NCBI GenBank assembly: GCA_964036665.1
Contig: OZ038531.1
Span: 10,912,168-10,976,167 of the forward strand
Origin: Gordius sp. MW1
Lineage: Eukaryota; Nematomorpha; Gordioida; Gordea; Gordiidae
Direction of reading: 5' to 3'
DNA: 64,000 nt
Made by a program: the position numbers and the translations under genes. The notes beneath the pieces are model-generated. The model was given only the letters and a program-made list of their open reading frames with translations. It had not been told where the DNA came from and did not search any database. Numbering within the stretch: position 1 is the first letter of the stretch; each line of letters starts with the position of its first letter. Of the stretch, positions 52,740 to 64,000 are shown piece after piece.

Positions 52740-55700
52740 GGAGTCAATCGATAATAATAGGATTTTCAAATTAGCTTACTTCTATATATTTTTTCAAGCT
52801 CTTTCACATAAAATAACAAAAAATATTTTTTTTCTTAGAAGTTTTTCACATTTTTTTATTTCAACCGTATTTATCCGATGAAAGTTGTCGTTTTCAGACG
52901 TGATTTCCATGATATAAAGTAAAAATCTTTCAGGAGCAGAAAACTATTTCTTTGAAATCATGATCGCATAGAGCTTGTTTCAAAAATTAAGCACTCACGA
53001 TGCGATACAACAAACTAATGGCAACAATAAAACGTTGTCTTTTGTCAAAATGATAGTTTTCGCTGCTTAAAAGTTTTTTTTCGGGAGTCAATCGATAATA
53101 ATAGGATTTTCAAATCGGCTTACTTCTATATATTTTTTTAAGCTCTTTCCCATAAAATAACAACAAAATGTTTTTTTTCTTAGAAAATTTTCACATTTTT
53201 TTGATTCAACCATATTTATCCGATGAAAGTTGTCGTTTTCAGACGTGATTTCCATGATAAAAAGGAAAAATTTATCAGGAGCAGAAAAATATTTCTTTAA
53301 AATCATGATTGCCTAGAGCATGTTTCAAAAATTAAGCACTTACGATGCGATATAACAAACTAATGGCAACAATTAAACGTTGTCTTTTTTCAAAATGAGA
53401 GTTTTCGCTGCGTAAAAGTTCTTTTCGGGAGTCAATCTATAATAATAGGATTCTCAAATTGGCTTACTTCTATATATTTTTCAAGCTCTTTCATATAAAA
53501 TAACAAAAAATTAAATTTTTACCTAAAAATATTTCACTTTTTTTCAACCGTATTTATCCGATGAAAGTTGTCGTTTTCAGACGTGATTTCCATGATAAAA
53601 AGGAAAAATTTATCAGGAGTAGAAAAATATTTCTTTAAAATCATGATTGCCTAGAGAATATTTCAAAAATTAAGCACTCACGATGCGATACAACAAACTA
53701 ATCGCAACAATCAAACGTTGTCTTTAGTCAAAATGAGAGTTTTCGCTGCTTAAAAGTTCTTTTCGGGAGTCAGTCGAGGATAATACGATTCTCAAATTGG
53801 CTAACTTCTATCTATTTTTTCAAGCTCTTTCACATAAAATAACAAAAAATAAATTTTTTTACCTCAAAAATTTTCACATTTTTTTCTACATCGATAAAAG
53901 TTGTCGTTTTTAGACGTGATTTCCATGATAAAAAGTAAAAATTTATCAGAATCAGAAAACTATTTCTTTAAAATCATGATCGCACAGAGCAGTTTTCAAA
54001 CATTAAGCAATCACGCTGCGATACAACCAACTAATCGCAACAATAAAACGTTGTCTTTTGTCAAAATGAGAGTTTTCGCTGCTTAAAAGTTCTTTTCAGG
54101 AGTCAATCGAGGATAATAGTATTCTCAAATTGGCTTACTTCTATATATTTTTTCAAGCTCTTTCACATAAAATAACAAAAAATTATTTTTTTTAATAGAA
54201 ATTTTTGACATTTTTTGTTTCAACCGTATTCATCCGATGAAAGTTGTCGTTTTTAGACGTGATTTCCATGATAAAAAATAAAAATTTATCAGGAGCAGAA
54301 AACTATTTCTTTAAAATCATATTTGCGTAGAGCATGTTTCAAAAATTAAGCACTCACGATGAGATACAACAAACTAATGGCAACAATTAAATGTTGTCTT
54401 TTGTCAAAATGAGAGTTTTCGCTGCTTAAAAGTTCTTTTCGGGAGTCAATCGAGGATAATAGGATTCTCAAATTGGCTTACTTCTATATATTTTTTCAAG
54501 CTCTTTCACAAATAACAAAAAATAAATTTTTTTACCTTAAAATTTTTCACATTTTTTTCAACCTCGATGAAAGTTGTCGTTTTCAGAAGTGATTTCCATG
54601 ATAAATAGTAAAATTTTTTCACAATCAGAAAACTATTTCTTTAAAATTATGATTGCATATAGAAGTTTTCAAAAATTAAGCACTCACGCTGCGATACAAC
54701 CAACTAATCGCAACAATAAAACGTTGTCTTTTGTCAAAATGAGAGTTTTCGCTGCTTAAAAGTTCTTTTCGGGAGTCAGTCGAGGATAATACGATTCTCA
54801 AATTGGCTAACTTCTATCTATTTTTTCAAGCTCTTTCACATAAAATAACAAAAAATAAATTTTTTTACCTCAAAAATTTTCACATTTTTTTCTACATCGA
54901 TAAAAGTTGTCGTTTTTAGACGTGATTTCCATGATAAAAAGTAAAAATTTATCAGAATCAGAAAACTATTTCTTTAAAATCATGATCGCACAGAGCAGTT
55001 TTCAAACATTAAGCAATCACGCTGCGATACAACCAACTAATCGCAACAATAAAACGTTGTCTTTTGTCAAAATGAGAGTTTTCGCTGCTTAAAAGTTCTT
55101 TTCAGGAGTCAATCGAGGATAATAGGATTCTCAAATTGGCTTACTTCTATATATTTTTTCAAGCTCTTTTACATAAAATAACAAAAAAATATTTTTTTTC
55201 TTAGAAAATTTTGACATTTTTTTGTTTCAGCCATATTCATCCGATGAAAGTTGTCGTTTTCAGACGTGATTTCCATGATAAAAAGTAAAAATTTATCAGA
55301 ATCAGAAAACTATTTCTTTAAAATCATGATCGCACAGAGCAGTTTTCAAACATTAAGCAATCACGCTGCGATACAACCAACTAATCGCAACAATAAAACG
55401 TTGTCTTTTGTCAAAATGAGAGTTTTCGCTGCTTAAAAGTTCTTTTCGGGAGTCAATCGAGGATAATAGGATTCTCAAATTGGCTTACTTCTATATATTT
55501 TTTCAAGCTCTTTTACATAAAATAACAAAAAAATATTTTTTTTCTTAGAAAATTTTGACATTTTTTTGTTTCAGCCATATTCATCAGATGAAAGTTGTCG
55601 TTTTTAGACGTGATTTCCATGATAAAAAGTAAAAATTATCAGGAGCAAAAAACTATTTCTTTAAAATCATGATTGCATAGAGCAGGTTTTAAAAATTAAG

Positions 55701-58133
55701 CAACCACGCTGCGATACAGCCAACTAATCGCAACAATAAAACGTTGTCTTTTGTCAAAATGAGAGTTTTCGCTGCTTAAAAGTTTTTTTCGGGAGTCAAT
55801 CGAGTATTATAGGATTCTCAAATTGGCTTACTTAAATATAATTTTTTAAGCTCTTTCACATTAAATAACGAAAAATAGTTTTTTTACCTCCAAATTTTTC
55901 ACATTTTTTTCAACATCGATGAAAGTTGTCGTTTTCAGAAGTGATTTCCATGATAAAAAATAAAAAATTTCTTAGAATAAGAAAATTATTTCTTTAAAAT
56001 CATGATCGCATAGAGCAGTTTTCAAAAGTTAAGCAACCACGCTGCGATAGAGCCAACTAATCGCAACAATAATACGTTGTCTTTTGTCAAAATGAGAGTT
56101 TTCGCTGCTTAAAAGTTTTTTTCGGGAGTCAATCGAGGAAAATAGGGTTCTCAAATTGGCTTACTTCTATATATTTTTTCAAGCTCTTTCACATAAAATA
56201 ACAAAAATATACTTTTTTCTTAGAAAATTTTGACATTTTTTTTTCAGCCATATTCATCAGATGAAAGTTGTCGTTTTTAGACGTGATTTCCATGATAAAA
56301 AGTAAAAATTTATCAGGGAAAACTATTTCTTAAAAATCAAGATTGCATAGAGCAGGTTTTAAAAATATAGCAACCACGCTGCGATACAGCCGACTAATCG
56401 CAACAATAAAACGTTGTCTTTTGTCAAAATGAGAGTTTTCGCTGCTTAAAAGTTTCTTTCGGGAGTCAATCGAGTATAATAGGATTCTCAATTGGCTTAC
56501 TTAAATATAATTTTTTAAGCTCTTTCACATTAAATAACGAAATATAATTTTTTTTACCTCAAAATTTTTCAAATTTTTTTCAACATCGATGAAAGTTGTC
56601 GTTTTTAGAAGTGATTTCCATGATAAAAAGTAAAAATTTCTCAGAATAAGAAAACTATTTCTTTAAAATCATGATCGCATAGAGCAGTTTTCAAAAGTTA
56701 AGCACTCGCGATGCGATCCAACAAACTAATCGCAACATTCAAACGTTGTCTTTTGTAAAAATGAGAGTTTTCGCTGCTTAAAAGTTCTTTTCGGGAGTCA
56801 GTCGAGGATAATATGATTCTCAAATTGGCTTTTTTGCTATCTATTTTTTCACGCTCTTTCACATAAAATAACAAAAAATAAATTTTTTTACCTTAAAATT
56901 TTTCACATTTTTTTCAACATCGATGAAAGTTGTCGTTTTTAGACGTGATTTCCATGATAAAAAGTAAAAATTTATCAGAATTAGAAACTATTTCTTTAAA
57001 ATCATGATCGAATAGAGTAGTTTTCAAAAATCAAGCACTCACGCTGTGATACAACCAACTAATCGCAACAATAAAACGTTGTCTTTTGTCAAAATGAGAG
57101 TTTTCGCTGCTTAAAAGTTCTTTTCGGGAGTCAATCGAGGATAATAGTATTCTCAAATTGGCTTACTTCTATATATTTTTTCAAGCTATTTCACATAAAA
57201 TAACAAAAAATTATTTTTTTTCTTAAAAATTTTGACATTTTTTTGTTTCAACCGTATTCATCCTATGAAAGTTGTCGTTTTTAGACGTAATTTCCATGAT
57301 AAAAAGTAAAAATTTATCAGGAGCAGAAAACTATTTCTTTAAAATCATGATTGCATAGAGCATGTTTTAAAATTAAGCACTCACGATGAGATACAACAAA
57401 CTAATGGCAACAATTAACCGTTGTCTTTTGTCAAAATGAGAGATTTCGCTGCTTAAAAGTTATTTTCGGGAGTCAATTGAGGATAATAGGATTCTCAAAT
57501 TGGCTTATTTCCATATATTTTTTCAAGCTCTTTCACATAAAATAACAAAAAATAAATTTTTTTACCTCAACATTTTTCACATTTTTTTCAACCCCGATGA
57601 AAGTTGTCTTTTTCAGAAGTGATTTCCATGATAAAAAGTAAAAATTTATCAGAATCAGAAAACTAATTCTTTAAAATCATGATCGCATAGAGCAGTTTTC
57701 AAAAGTTAAGCAACCACGCTGCGATACAGCCAACTAATCGCAACAATAAAACGTTGTCTTTTGTCAAAATGAGAGTTTTCGCTGCTTAAAAGTTTTTTTC
57801 GGGAGTCAATCGAGGATAATAGGGTTCTCAAATTGGCTTACTTCTATATGTTTTTTCAAACTCTTTCACATAAAATAACGAAAAATAATTTTTTTTACCT
57901 CAAAATTTTTCACATTTTTTTCAACATCGATGAAAGTTGTCGTTCTTAGACGTGATTTCCATGATAAAAAGTAAAAATTTATCAGAATCAGAAACTATTT
58001 CTTTAAAATCATGATTGAATAGAGTAGTTTTCAAATATTAAGCACTCACGCTGCGATACAACCAACTAATCGCAACAATAAAACGTTGTCTTTTGTCAAA
58101 ATGAGAGTTTTCGCTGCTTAAAAGTTCTTTTCG
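52740..58133. repeat. Higher-order satellite block, copy 1 (~5.39 kb)
   Basis: This stretch recurs at 58134-63527. For example, landmarks at 53088, 53901 and 54574 recur at 58482, 59295 and 59968 (offset 5394), and GCTGCGATAGAGCC at 56041 recurs at 61433 (offset 5392). Copy 1 has two additional monomers at about 54.8-55.45 kb. Confidence 0.85.
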
Positions 58134-61100
58134 GGAGTCAATCGATAATAATAGGATTTTCAAATTAGCTTACTTCTATATATTTTTTCAAGCTCTTTCA
58201 CATAAAATAACAAAAAATATTTTTTTTCTTAGAAGTTTTTCACATTTTTTTATTTCAACCGTATTTATCCGATGAAAGTTGTCGTTTTCAGACGTGATTT
58301 CCATGATATAAAGTAAAAATCTTTCAGGAGCAGAAAACTATTTCTTTGAAATCATGATCGCATAGAGCTTGTTTCAAAAATTAAGCACTCACGATGCGAT
58401 ACAACAAACTAATGGCAACAATAAAACGTTGTCTTTTGTCAAAATGATAGTTTTCGCTGCTTAAAAGTTTTTTTTCGGGAGTCAATCGATAATAATAGGA
58501 TTTTCAAATCGGCTTACTTCTATATATTTTTTTAAGCTCTTTCCCATAAAATAACAACAAAATGTTTTTTTTCTTAGAAAATTTTCACATTTTTTTGATT
58601 CAACCATATTTATCCGATGAAAGTTGTCGTTTTCAGACGTGATTTCCATGATAAAAAGGAAAAATTTATCAGGAGCAGAAAAATATTTCTTTAAAATCAT
58701 GATTGCCTAGAGCATGTTTCAAAAATTAAGCACTTACGATGCGATATAACAAACTAATGGCAACAATTAAACGTTGTCTTTTTTCAAAATGAGAGTTTTC
58801 GCTGCGTAAAAGTTCTTTTCGGGAGTCAATCTATAATAATAGGATTCTCAAATTGGCTTACTTCTATATATTTTTCAAGCTCTTTCATATAAAATAACAA
58901 AAAATTAAATTTTTACCTAAAAATATTTCACTTTTTTTCAACCGTATTTATCCGATGAAAGTTGTCGTTTTCAGACGTGATTTCCATGATAAAAAGGAAA
59001 AATTTATCAGGAGTAGAAAAATATTTCTTTAAAATCATGATTGCCTAGAGAATATTTCAAAAATTAAGCACTCACGATGCGATACAACAAACTAATCGCA
59101 ACAATCAAACGTTGTCTTTAGTCAAAATGAGAGTTTTCGCTGCTTAAAAGTTCTTTTCGGGAGTCAGTCGAGGATAATACGATTCTCAAATTGGCTAACT
59201 TCTATCTATTTTTTCAAGCTCTTTCACATAAAATAACAAAAAATAAATTTTTTTACCTCAAAAATTTTCACATTTTTTTCTACATCGATAAAAGTTGTCG
59301 TTTTTAGACGTGATTTCCATGATAAAAAGTAAAAATTTATCAGAATCAGAAAACTATTTCTTTAAAATCATGATCGCACAGAGCAGTTTTCAAACATTAA
59401 GCAATCACGCTGCGATACAACCAACTAATCGCAACAATAAAACGTTGTCTTTTGTCAAAATGAGAGTTTTCGCTGCTTAAAAGTTCTTTTCAGGAGTCAA
59501 TCGAGGATAATAGTATTCTCAAATTGGCTTACTTCTATATATTTTTTCAAGCTCTTTCACATAAAATAACAAAAAATTATTTTTTTTAATAGAAATTTTT
59601 GACATTTTTTGTTTCAACCGTATTCATCCGATGAAAGTTGTCGTTTTTAGACGTGATTTCCATGATAAAAAATAAAAATTTATCAGGAGCAGAAAACTAT
59701 TTCTTTAAAATCATGATTGCGTAGAGCATGTTTCAAAAATTAAGCACTCACGATGAGATACAACAAACTAATGGCAACAATTAAATGTTGTCTTTTGTCA
59801 AAATGAGAGTTTTCGCTGCTTAAAAGTTCTTTTCGGGAGTCAATCGAGGATAATAGGATTCTCAAATTGGCTTACTTCTATATATTTTTTCAAGCTCTTT
59901 CACAAATAACAAAAAATAAATTTTTTTACCTTAAAATTTTTCACATTTTTTTCAACCTCGATGAAAGTTGTCGTTTTCAGAAGTGATTTCCATAATAAAT
60001 AGTAAAATTTTTTCACAATCAGAAAACTATTTCTTTAAAATTATGATTGCATATAGAAGTTTTCAAAAATTAAGCACTCACGCTGCGATACAACCAACTA
60101 ATCGCAACAATAAAACGTTGTCTTTTGTCAAAATGAGAGTTTTCGCTGCTTAAAAGTTCTTTTCGGGAGTCAATCGAGGATAATAGGATTCTCAAATTGG
60201 CTTACTTCTATATATTTTTTCAAGCTCTTTTACATAAAATAACAAAAAAAATTTTTTTTTTTAGAAAATTTTGACATTTTTTTGTTTCAGCCATATTCAT
60301 CAGATGAAAGTTGTCGTTTTTAGACGTGATTTCCATGATAAAAAGTAAAAATTATCAGGAGCAAAAAACTATTTCTTTAAAATCATGATTGCATAGAGCA
60401 GGTTTTAAAAATTAAGCAACCACGCTGCGATACAGCCAACTAATCGCAACAATAAAACGTTGTCTTTTGTCAAAATGAGAGTTTTCGCTGCTTAAAAGTT
60501 TTTTTCGGGAGTCAATCGAGTATAATAGGATTCTCAAATTGGCTTACTTAAATATAATTTTTTAAGCTCTTTCACATTAAATAACGAAATATAATTTTTT
60601 TTACCTCAAAATTTTTCACATTTTTTTAACATCGATAAAAGTTGTCGTTTTTAGAAGTGATTTCCATGATAAAAAGTAAAAAATTCTCAGAATAAGAAAA
60701 CGATTTTTTTAAAATGATGATCGCATAGAGCAGTTTTCAAAAGTTAAGCAACCACCCTGCGATACAGCCAACTAATCGCAACAATAAAACGTTCTCTTTT
60801 GTCAAAATGAGAGTTTTCGCTGCTTAAATGTTCTTTTCGGGAGTCAATCGAGGATAATAGGATTCTCAAATAGGCTTACTTCTATATATTTTTTCAAGCT
60901 CTTTCACATAAAATAACAAAAAAATATTTTTTTTCTTAGAAAATTTTGACATTTTTTTGTTTCACCCATATTCATCAGATGAAAGTTGTCGTTTTTAGAC
61001 GTGATTTCCATGATAAAAAGTAAAAATTTATCAGGAGCAGAAAACTATTTCTTTAAAATCATGATTGCATAGAGCAGGTTTTAAAAATTAAGCAACCACG

Positions 61101-63527
61101 CTGCGATACAGCCAACTAATCGCAACAATAAAACGTTGTCTTTTGTCAAAATGATAGTTTTCGCTGCTTAAAAGTTTTTTTCGGGAGTCAATCGAGTATA
61201 ATAGGATTCTCAAATTGGCTTACTTAAATATAATTTTTTAAGCTCTTTCACATTAAATAACGAAAAATAGTTTTTTTACCTCCAAATTTTTCACATTTTT
61301 TTCAACATCGATGAAAGTTGTCGTTTTCAGAAGTGATTTCCATGATAAAAAATAAAAAATTTCTTAGAATAAGAAAATTATTTCTTTAAAATCATGATCG
61401 CATAGAGCAGTTTTCAAAAGTTAAGCAACCACGCTGCGATAGAGCCAACTAATCGCAACAATAAAACGTTGTCTTTTGTCAAAATGAGAGTTTTCGCTGC
61501 TTAAAAGTTTTTTTCGGGAGTCAATCGAGGAAAATAGGGTTCTCAAATTGGCTTACTTCTATATATTTTTTCAAGCTCTTTCACATAAAATAACAAAAAT
61601 ATACTTTTTTCTTAGAAAATTTTGACATTTTTTTTTCAGCCATATTCATCAGATGAAAGTTGTCGTTTTTAGACGTGATTTCCATGATAAAAAGTAAAAA
61701 TTTATCAGGGAAAACTATTTCTTAAAAATCATGATTGCATAGAGCAGGTTTTAAAAATATAGCAACCACGCTGCGATACAGCCGACTAATCGCAACAATA
61801 AAACGTTGTCTTTTGTCAAAATGAGAGTTTTCGCTGCTTAAAAGTTTCTTTCGGGAGTCAATCGAGTATAATAGGATTCTCAATTGGCTTACTTAAATAT
61901 AATTTTTTAAGCTCTTTCACATTAAATAACGAAATATAATTTTTTTTACCTCAAAATTTTTCAAATTTTTTTCAACATCGATGAAAGTTGTCGTTTTTAG
62001 AAGTGATATCCATGATAAAAAGTAAAAATTTCTCAGAATAAGAAAACTATTTCTTTAAAATCATGATCGCATAGAGCAGTTTTCAAAAGTTAAGCACTCG
62101 CGATGCGATTTAACAAACTAATCGCAACATTCAAACGTTGTCTTTTGTAAAAATGAGAGTTTTCGCTGCTTAAAAGTTCTTTTCGGGAGTCAGTCGAGGA
62201 TAATATGATTCTCAAATTGGCTTTTTTGCTATCTATTTTTTCACGCTCTTTCACATAAAATAACAAAAAATAAATTTTTTTACCTTAAAATTTTTCACAT
62301 TTTTTTCAACATCGATGAAAGTTGTCGTTTTTAGACGTGATTTCCATGATAAAAAGTAAAAATTTATCAGAATTAGAAACTATTTCTTTAAAATCATGAT
62401 CGAATAGAGTAGTTTTCAAAAATCAAGCACTTACGCTGTGATACAACCAACTAATCGCAACAATAAAACGTTGTCTTTTGTCAAAATGAGAGTTTTCGCT
62501 GCTTAAAAGTTCTTTTCGGGAGTCAATCGAGGATAATAGTATTCTCAAATTGGCTTACTTCTATATATTTTTTCAAGCTATTTCACATAAAATAACAAAA
62601 AATTATTTTTTTTCTTAAAAATTTTGACATTTTTTTGTTTCAACCGTATTCATCCTATGAAAGTTGTCGTTTTTAGACGTAATTTCCATGATAAAAAGTA
62701 AAAATTTATCAGGAGCAGAAAACTATTTCTTTAAAATCATGATTGCATAGAGCATGTTTTAAAATTAAGCACTCACGATGAGATACAACAAACTAATGGC
62801 AACAATTAACCGTTGTCTTTTGTCAAAATGAGAGATTTCGCTGCTTAAAAGTTATTTTCGGGAGTCAATTGAGGATAATAGGATTCTCAAATTGGCTTAT
62901 TTCCATATATTTTTTCAAGCTCTTTCACATAAAATAACAAAAAATAAATTTTTTTACCTCAACATTTTTCACATTTTTTTCAACCCCGATGAAAGTTGTC
63001 TTTTTCAGAAGTGATTTCCATGATAAAAAGTAAAAATTTATCAGAATCAGAAAACTAATTCTTTAAAATCATGATCGCATAGAGCAGTTTTCAAAAGTTA
63101 AGCAACCACGCTGCGATACAGCCAACTAATCGCAACAATAAAACGTTGTCTTTTGTCAAAATGAGAGTTTTCGCTGCTTAAAAGTTTTTTTCGGGAGTCA
63201 ATCGAGGATAATAGGGTTCTCAAATTGGCTTACTTCTATATGTTTTTTCAAACTCTTTCACATAAAATAACGAAAAATAATTTTTTTTACCTCAAAATTT
63301 TTCACATTTTTTTCAACATCGATGAAAGTTGTCGTTCTTAGACGTGATTTCCATGATAAAAAGTAAAAATTTATCAGAATCAGAAACTATTTCTTTAAAA
63401 TCATGATTGAATAGAGTAGTTTTTAAATATTAAGCACTCACGCTGCGATACAACCAACTAATCGCAACAATAAAACGTTGTCTTTTGTCAAAATGAGAGT
63501 TTTCGCTGCTTAAAAGTTCTTTTCGGG
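58134..63527. repeat. Higher-order satellite block, copy 2 (~5.39 kb)
   Basis: Direct repeat of 52740-58133. It lacks the two-monomer insertion of copy 1 (offset falls to about 4716 near 60.29 kb) but gains two monomers at about 60.65-61.3 kb, restoring the offset. After about 63.53 kb the sequence follows a different monomer order. Confidence 0.85.
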
Positions 63528-64000
63528 AGTCAATCGAGGATAATATTCTCAAATTGGCTTACTTCTATATATTTTTTCAAGCTCTTTCACATAAAATAAC
63601 AAAAAATTATTTTTTTTCTTAAAAATTTTGACATTTTTTTGTTTCAACCGTATTCATCCTATGAAAGTTGTCGTTTTTAGACGTAATTTCCATGATAAAA
63701 AGTAAAAATTTATCAGGAGCAGAAAACTATTTCTTTAAAATCATGATTAGCATGTTTTAAAATTAAGCACTCACGATGAGATACAACAAACTAATGGCAA
63801 CAATTAAACGTTGTCTTTTGTCAAAATGAGAGATTTCGCTGCTTAAAAGTTATTTTCGGGAGTCAATCGAGGATAATAGGATTCTCAAATTGGCTTATTT
63901 CTATATATTTTTTCAAGCTCTTTCACATAAAATAACAAAAAATAAATTTTTTTACCTCAACATTTTTTACATTTTTTTCAACCCCGATGAAAGTTGTCTT

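Larger units (their letters stand above)
52386..64000. repeat. ~340-bp satellite, segment 4, continuing past the window
   Basis: About 34 monomers, increasingly of the GCTGCGATACAACCAACTAA type, many with a shortened AACATCGATGAAAGTTGTCG junction. The array reaches the window end, so its right edge is not seen. No genes. Confidence 0.95.

Noticed and set aside
28260-64000. Many 60-90-codon open frames on both strands in the satellite
   Set aside because: They recur with the monomer period, differ by frame between subfamilies and arise from repeat sequence.
28260-64000. CENP-B-box-like word around CTTTTCGGGAGT
   Set aside because: Only the CGGGA half is present; the required TTCG at the correct distance is missing.
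28260-64000. CRISPR array
   Set aside because: Units are ~340 bp, adjacent and without unique spacers; the DNA is eukaryotic.

Overview
The window is AT-rich nuclear DNA from an animal, most likely an invertebrate and perhaps an arthropod. It holds a spliced OCIA-domain (OCIAD) gene, a BEL/Pao retrotransposon (a metazoan-restricted class), Helitron, hAT, P-like, piggyBac-like and MULE-related DNA, and about 36 kb of ~340-bp satellite. No prokaryotic features were seen. An unusual trait is very short introns: four inferred GT-AG introns are only 35, 36, 37 and 43 bp.

Layout. 0.3-2.5 kb: a non-autonomous Helitron with tandem repeats and a nested palindromic P-element-like MITE, both arms of which carry the start of a THAP-domain exon. 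3.6-5.0 kb: decayed Helitron Rep/helicase gene (minus). 5.0-7.6 kb: remnants of a non-LTR retroelement and other retroelement tails. 9.2-11.9 kb: an apparently open FLYWCH-FLYWCH-MULE transposase-like gene (minus), head-to-head and ~140 bp from the OCIAD gene (plus, 12.0-15.4 kb). 16.6-18.8 kb: a TIR MITE and a hAT-like element with GAGACGAGA subterminal repeats. 19.8-27.0 kb: an unidentified tandemly duplicated locus (2.3-2.6 kb units) with a repeated TATA/ATG/splice-donor cassette and an unrecognised ORF. 27.9-28.25 kb: a second copy of the TIR MITE, exactly at the left edge of the satellite.

28.25-64 kb is a satellite of roughly 80 monomers, interrupted by three insertions: a BEL/Pao element (37.2-42.7 kb, multiply broken), a 5'-truncated poly(A)-tailed non-LTR element (46.5-48.1 kb, same family as the 5.5-6.9 kb copy) and a 615-bp piggyBac-like MITE in a TTAA (51.8-52.4 kb). 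The satellite changes subfamily along its length and ends in two consecutive ~5.39-kb higher-order blocks. 

Only the OCIAD gene is a confident host gene. The MULE-like gene may be a live transposon gene or a domesticated one. The duplicated 20-27 kb locus is the best candidate for something undescribed. All splice models are inferred from GT/AG sites, phase and homology, without transcript support.
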